Shown here: positions 49,652-53,148 of the stretch, piece after piece
Layout of the letters: every line of letters starts with the position of its first letter
Position numbering within the stretch: the stretch's first letter is position 1
Origin: Clostridiales bacterium
GTDB lineage: Bacteria > Bacillota > Clostridia > Christensenellales > Borkfalkiaceae
Assembly: GCA_015069505.1 (NCBI GenBank)
Contig: SVIL01000002.1
Location: forward strand, 1 to 53,148
DNA length: 53,148 nt
Direction of reading: 5' to 3'
Position numbers and translations under genes: made by a program
The notes under the pieces: generated by a model
Told to the model about the DNA's origin: nothing
The model's database searches: none
The model's input: the letters and a program-made list of their open reading frames with translations, nothing else

Positions 49652-50767
49652 CTATTTTAAATTTTCGGGGTTTAAGCACTGTAAATCGGCAGGAACGAAC
49701 AATCCGTCACGCCTAATAAGTTCATCGTCGATATAAATATCCCCACCGCCGTACTCTTTGGTCTGGATAAAAACCAAGTCCCAGTGCACTGCGGAAACGT
49801 TCCCGTTGTCGCAGTCGTCGTAGCAACAGCCCGGGGTAAAGTGTATCGACCCGGATATTTTTTCATCGAATAGTATATCCCCCATCGGTTTGACTATATA
49901 CGGGTTTACACCAAACGCAAATTCGCCGACGTACCTTGACCCCTCGTCCGTATCCAAAATTGCGTTTAATTTATCGGTATAGTTAGCCGAAGCCTCTATT
50001 ATCTTTCCGTCCTTAAACTTTAAGCAAACGTCTTCAAACTTTACGCCCTGTTCAACCGACGGTGCGTTGTAGGTTATAACCCCGTTTACGCTATTCTTTA
50101 CGGGTGCGGTGTAAATTTCGCCGTCGGGTATATTCCTTTCGCCCGAACACTTTTTACTGCCTATACCCTTAATTGAGAAGGTTAAGTCGGTATTTCGCCC
50201 CGTTATCCTAACCTTATCCGCCTTGTCAAGCCTTACTTTAAGTGCGTCCATCGCCCTATCCATTTTGGAATAGTCAAGGTTGCAAACGTTAAAGTAAAAA
50301 TCTTCAAAAGCGTCGGTACTCATCCCCGCTTGTTGTGCCATACCTTGATTGGGGTATCTTAGCACCACCCACTTGGTCTTTTTAACCCTTATCTCGTGGT
50401 GAACGGGGTGTGAATAAAACTCGCTTTCCACACGCATATTGTCCTTAGGCACGTCGGATAATTCATTGCAGTTTTCCCCGCCCCTAACGCCTATATACGC
50501 GTCCATTTGGGACATTCTTGCCCCGTCAAACTTAGCCCTGAGTTTTGCAAGACTTTCGGTCTGTCCCATCAAAAGTTCTCTCGTAACCCTATTGTCATAG
50601 AGTTCCACGAAAGGGTTCGCACCGACCTTGTACGCCTCTTTGATTAAGGCGTTTACAAGCATATAGTCAATGCCTTTGGCTTCGATAAGCAAGTTCTCAC
50701 CCGCTTTTAGCGAACAAGAGTAGTTTATGAGATTATAAGCGAGTTTGTCAATTCTAACGTCTTTCAT
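49652..50767 (-). CDS. Aminopeptidase, M29 family
   Basis: GENLLIEAKGIDYMLVNALIKEAYKVGANPFVELYD...NIPDGEIYTAPVKNSVNGVITYNAPS...HWDLVFI. Confidence 0.9.
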   Translation of the reverse strand: MKDVRIDKLAYNLINYSCSLKAGENLLIEAKGIDYMLVNALIKEAYKVGANPFVELYDNRVTRELLMGQTESLAKLRAKFDGARMSQMDAYIGVRGGENCNELSDVPKDNMRVESEFYSHPVHHEIRVKKTKWVVLRYPNQGMAQQAGMSTDAFEDFYFNVCNLDYSKMDRAMDALKVRLDKADKVRITGRNTDLTFSIKGIGSKKCSGERNIPDGEIYTAPVKNSVNGVITYNAPSVEQGVKFEDVCLKFKDGKIIEASANYTDKLNAILDTDEGSRYVGEFAFGVNPYIVKPMGDILFDEKISGSIHFTPGCCYDDCDNGNVSAVHWDLVFIQTKEYGGGDIYIDDELIRRDGLFVPADLQCLNPENLK

Positions 50768-50856
50768 TTATCACACCTATTTTTACAGTATTTTTAATTA
50801 ATTATACAACCAAATATAAAATTTATAAAGTATTTTTGATTAAATTTAAAATTTAT

Positions 50857-50897
50857 TTGCCATTTTGACAAAAAGGTTATATAATGTATTTGTCAAA
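50857..50897 (+). promoter_or_regulatory. fba promoter with 9-bp inverted repeat bracketing the -10
   Basis: TTGCCA (50857-50862)-17 bp-TATAAT (50880-50885); TTTGACAAA (50864-50872) and TTTGTCAAA (50889-50897). Confidence 0.65.
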
Positions 50898-50971
50898 GTT
50901 TGGACATATTCCCAAATTTTTTGATAAAAAGTTAAAAAAATTTTTTTATATATTATTGGAGGAGAACTACT

Positions 50972-51967
50972 ATGGCATTAGTAAACTCAAAGAAAATGTT
51001 TGAACAAGCCTACAAAAACGGCTACGCTATCGGTGCTTTCAACGTAAACAACATGGAAATCGTTCAAGGTATCACCGAAGCTTGTAAAGAAGAAAACGCA
51101 CCTGTTATCTTACAAGTTAGTAAGGGTGCAAGGGCTTACGCAAACCACACTTATTTAGTTAAACTCGTTGAAGCAGCTGTTATCGAATGTCCTGACATTC
51201 CGATCGTACTTCACCTTGACCACGGCCCCGACTTTGAAACCTGTAAGGCTTGTATCGACGGTGGCTTCACCTCTGTTATGATCGACGGCTCACACCTTCC
51301 TTTTGAAGAAAACGTTGCTCTTACCAAGAAAGTCGTTGACTACGCTCACGACGTTGCTGCAAGAGGCAGATATATCACCGTTGAAGGCGAACTTGGTACT
51401 CTCGCAGGGATTGAAGACGACGTTAAAGTTGAACACGGTGCTGAATCTTACACCAAACCTGAAGAAGTTGTTGAATTCGTTAAGAGAACGGGTGTTGACT
51501 CTCTTGCTATCGCTATCGGTACTTCTCACGGTGCTTACAAATTCAAACCTGAACAATGCACCAGAAACGAAAAAGGCATCCTCGTTCCACCGGCACTTCG
51601 CTTTGATATCTTAAAGGCTGTTGCTGCTGAACTCGGCGACTTCCCGATCGTTTTACACGGTTCTTCTTCCGTTCCACAAGACTACGTTAAGATGGTAAAC
51701 GACAACGGCGGTAAAATGCCCGACGCTATCGGCGTTCCCGAAGAACAACTTCGTGAAGCAGCAAAACTTTCAGTTTGCAAAATCAACATCGACTCTGACT
51801 TGCGTCTTGCTATGACGGGTACTATCAGAAAGTTCTACAACGAACACCCCGACAAGTTCGACCCCAGAGAATATTTAAAACCTGCACGTGCTAACATCAA
51901 AGAAATCGTTAGACATAAACTCATCAACGTTTTGGGTTGTGCTGGCAAAGCAGACGAATGCAAATAA
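50972..51967 (+). CDS. fba: Class II fructose-1,6-bisphosphate aldolase
   Basis: YAIGAFNVNNMEIVQGITEACKEENAPVILQVS...PIVLHLDHGPDFETCKACIDGGFTSVMIDGSHLPFEEN...AIGTSHGAYKF. Confidence 0.96.
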   Translation: MALVNSKKMFEQAYKNGYAIGAFNVNNMEIVQGITEACKEENAPVILQVSKGARAYANHTYLVKLVEAAVIECPDIPIVLHLDHGPDFETCKACIDGGFTSVMIDGSHLPFEENVALTKKVVDYAHDVAARGRYITVEGELGTLAGIEDDVKVEHGAESYTKPEEVVEFVKRTGVDSLAIAIGTSHGAYKFKPEQCTRNEKGILVPPALRFDILKAVAAELGDFPIVLHGSSSVPQDYVKMVNDNGGKMPDAIGVPEEQLREAAKLSVCKINIDSDLRLAMTGTIRKFYNEHPDKFDPREYLKPARANIKEIVRHKLINVLGCAGKADECK

Positions 51968-51986
51968 TCTTTTGATTAAACCCATA

Positions 51987-52023
51987 AACCCCCTTGGCAA
52001 AAAGCCAAGGGGGTTATTTTTTA
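51987..52023 (+). terminator. Intrinsic terminator after fba
   Basis: aacccccttggcaaaaagccaagggggttattttttag. Confidence 0.85.
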
Positions 52024-52032
52024 GACAAATAG

Positions 52033-52064
52033 AAAAGCATCTTGAAATTCAAGATGCTTTTTGT
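52033..52064. terminator. Second hairpin/terminator, convergent region
   Basis: aaaagcatcttgaaattcaagatgctttttg. Confidence 0.7.
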
Positions 52065-52065
52065 A

Positions 52066-52992
52066 TTAAAGTTTTTCAACCGTCAATTTTGTATAAATTT
52101 CTTCGTACTTATCTCTATGGAAAAGATTAGTTCCGCTCGTCGTAATAGCCGCAGTCCCCGCCGCAACGCTACGCTTTAACAGTTCACCCATAGGCACGCC
52201 TTTCTCTAACTGAACGCAAGTAGCGGCAACCATACAGTCGCCCGCACCTACGGTAGAGTTTACCGCAACGGACGCCGATTTACAATAATAACTTTCGCTA
52301 CCGTTAGTAAGCACCGCACCGTCGGCACCTAAGGAAACAAGCACGTTCTCCGCACCCGCGTTTACGTACTTTAACGCCGCCTTAACGATGTCCTTCTTAC
52401 TGCTAACCATTTGTCCTGAAAACTCTTCAAGTTCTTTAAGGTTAGGTTTAACAAGATATACGCCACCGCTCTTTAATGCGGATAGAACGTTATCCTTTTC
52501 TGCATCGACGATTTTTTTGACCCTCGACGGAATAACCGACAAGACTTCGTCATAAAACTCAGGGAACACGCCACTCGGCAAACTTCCACTCATAACCACT
52601 ATGTTGCAGTCTTCGGAAAGTTTTTTAACAAGGTCGATAAGTTCCAACTGTTTTTGCCTTGAAACGGTCTCGCCACGGTCGTTGATTTCAGTAAGCATCG
52701 ACCGCTTATCTATAATCTTGTAATTAACCCGTGCCGCACCGTGGTTGTAAACGAAGTTATGTTTAACGCCTTCCTTTTCAAGCGATTGCTCGAACATCTT
52801 TGCGTGGTCGTCAAACATAAACCCCGTAGTGGTTACCGATTCCCCTAATCTCGCTATTCCCTTAGCCACGTTAAGTGCTTTTCCGGAATAGGTTTCCACC
52901 TTGTTCCTTACCCTGTTAAGCATCCCCACGTTAAGGTTATCAAGTTCAATAGTACAATCGATGCTCGGATTAGGACAAATTGTAAGTATCAT
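52066..52992 (-). CDS. 1-phosphofructokinase (PfkB family)
   Basis: MILTICPNPSIDCTIELDNLNVGMLNRVRNKVETYSGKALNVAKGIARLG...VNSTVGAGDCMVAATCVQLEKG. Confidence 0.9.
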   Translation of the reverse strand: MILTICPNPSIDCTIELDNLNVGMLNRVRNKVETYSGKALNVAKGIARLGESVTTTGFMFDDHAKMFEQSLEKEGVKHNFVYNHGAARVNYKIIDKRSMLTEINDRGETVSRQKQLELIDLVKKLSEDCNIVVMSGSLPSGVFPEFYDEVLSVIPSRVKKIVDAEKDNVLSALKSGGVYLVKPNLKELEEFSGQMVSSKKDIVKAALKYVNAGAENVLVSLGADGAVLTNGSESYYCKSASVAVNSTVGAGDCMVAATCVQLEKGVPMGELLKRSVAAGTAAITTSGTNLFHRDKYEEIYTKLTVEKL

Positions 52993-53012
52993 TTATAAAA
53001 ACAACTCCTTTT

Positions 53013-53148
53013 TTAATCTTTCTTAGCATCCGCAATAATCTTGTCTTGTGCTGAGAAAGGCACTTCTTCGTAACGCAAGAATTCTGCGGTAAAACTACCT
53101 CTGCCTTGCGTCATACTGCGAAGATCAGTAGCGTATTTAAGCATTTCG
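53013..53148 (-). CDS. Elongation factor G-like protein, C-terminal end (runs off window)
   Basis: Minus-strand [44 protein letters not shown] matches the EF-G C-terminus. Confidence 0.88.
   Translation of the reverse strand, partial: EMLKYATDLRSMTQGRGSFTAEFLRYEEVPFSAQDKIIADAKKD

Overview
This 53 kb window is a low-GC, Firmicutes/Clostridia-like chromosomal segment, dense with protein genes mostly on the minus strand. Main blocks, in order: NfnB (partial)/NfnA and an iron-type alcohol dehydrogenase; a LysR regulator; a class III aminotransferase with a tandem SCP2-like protein; a TVP38-acyltransferase-zinc ribbon fusion with YfcC and MATE transporters; DUF1538 plus two P-II-like genes; a sporulation locus (spoIIGA-sigE ... 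sigG) interrupted by a SipW-type signal peptidase cassette; hemW-lepA; yajC-tgt-queA-ruvBAC; an HtrA-like protease; yebC/TrmH/rplT-rpmI-infC; an archaeal-type AspRS and one tRNA-Thr(CGT); engB-lon-HAD-uvrC; gap, M29 aminopeptidase, fba, a 1-phosphofructokinase-like gene and the EF-G 3' end. I saw no CRISPR array, prophage, IS element or rRNA. The items most worth follow-up are (1) a SipW-type peptidase with two 'GGVYATW' exported substrates, under a consensus sigma-A promoter, lying between sigE and sigG; (2) an unannotated ~200-nt promoter/long-stem/terminator unit upstream of a Rho_N/AT-hook-like gene; (3) a TVP38-PlsC-zinc-ribbon fusion protein; (4) an unannotated 48-aa Leu-rich/CxC small ORF; (5) a likely AUU start codon for infC behind an attenuator hairpin. 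All calls come from reading the sequence; no database search was run.
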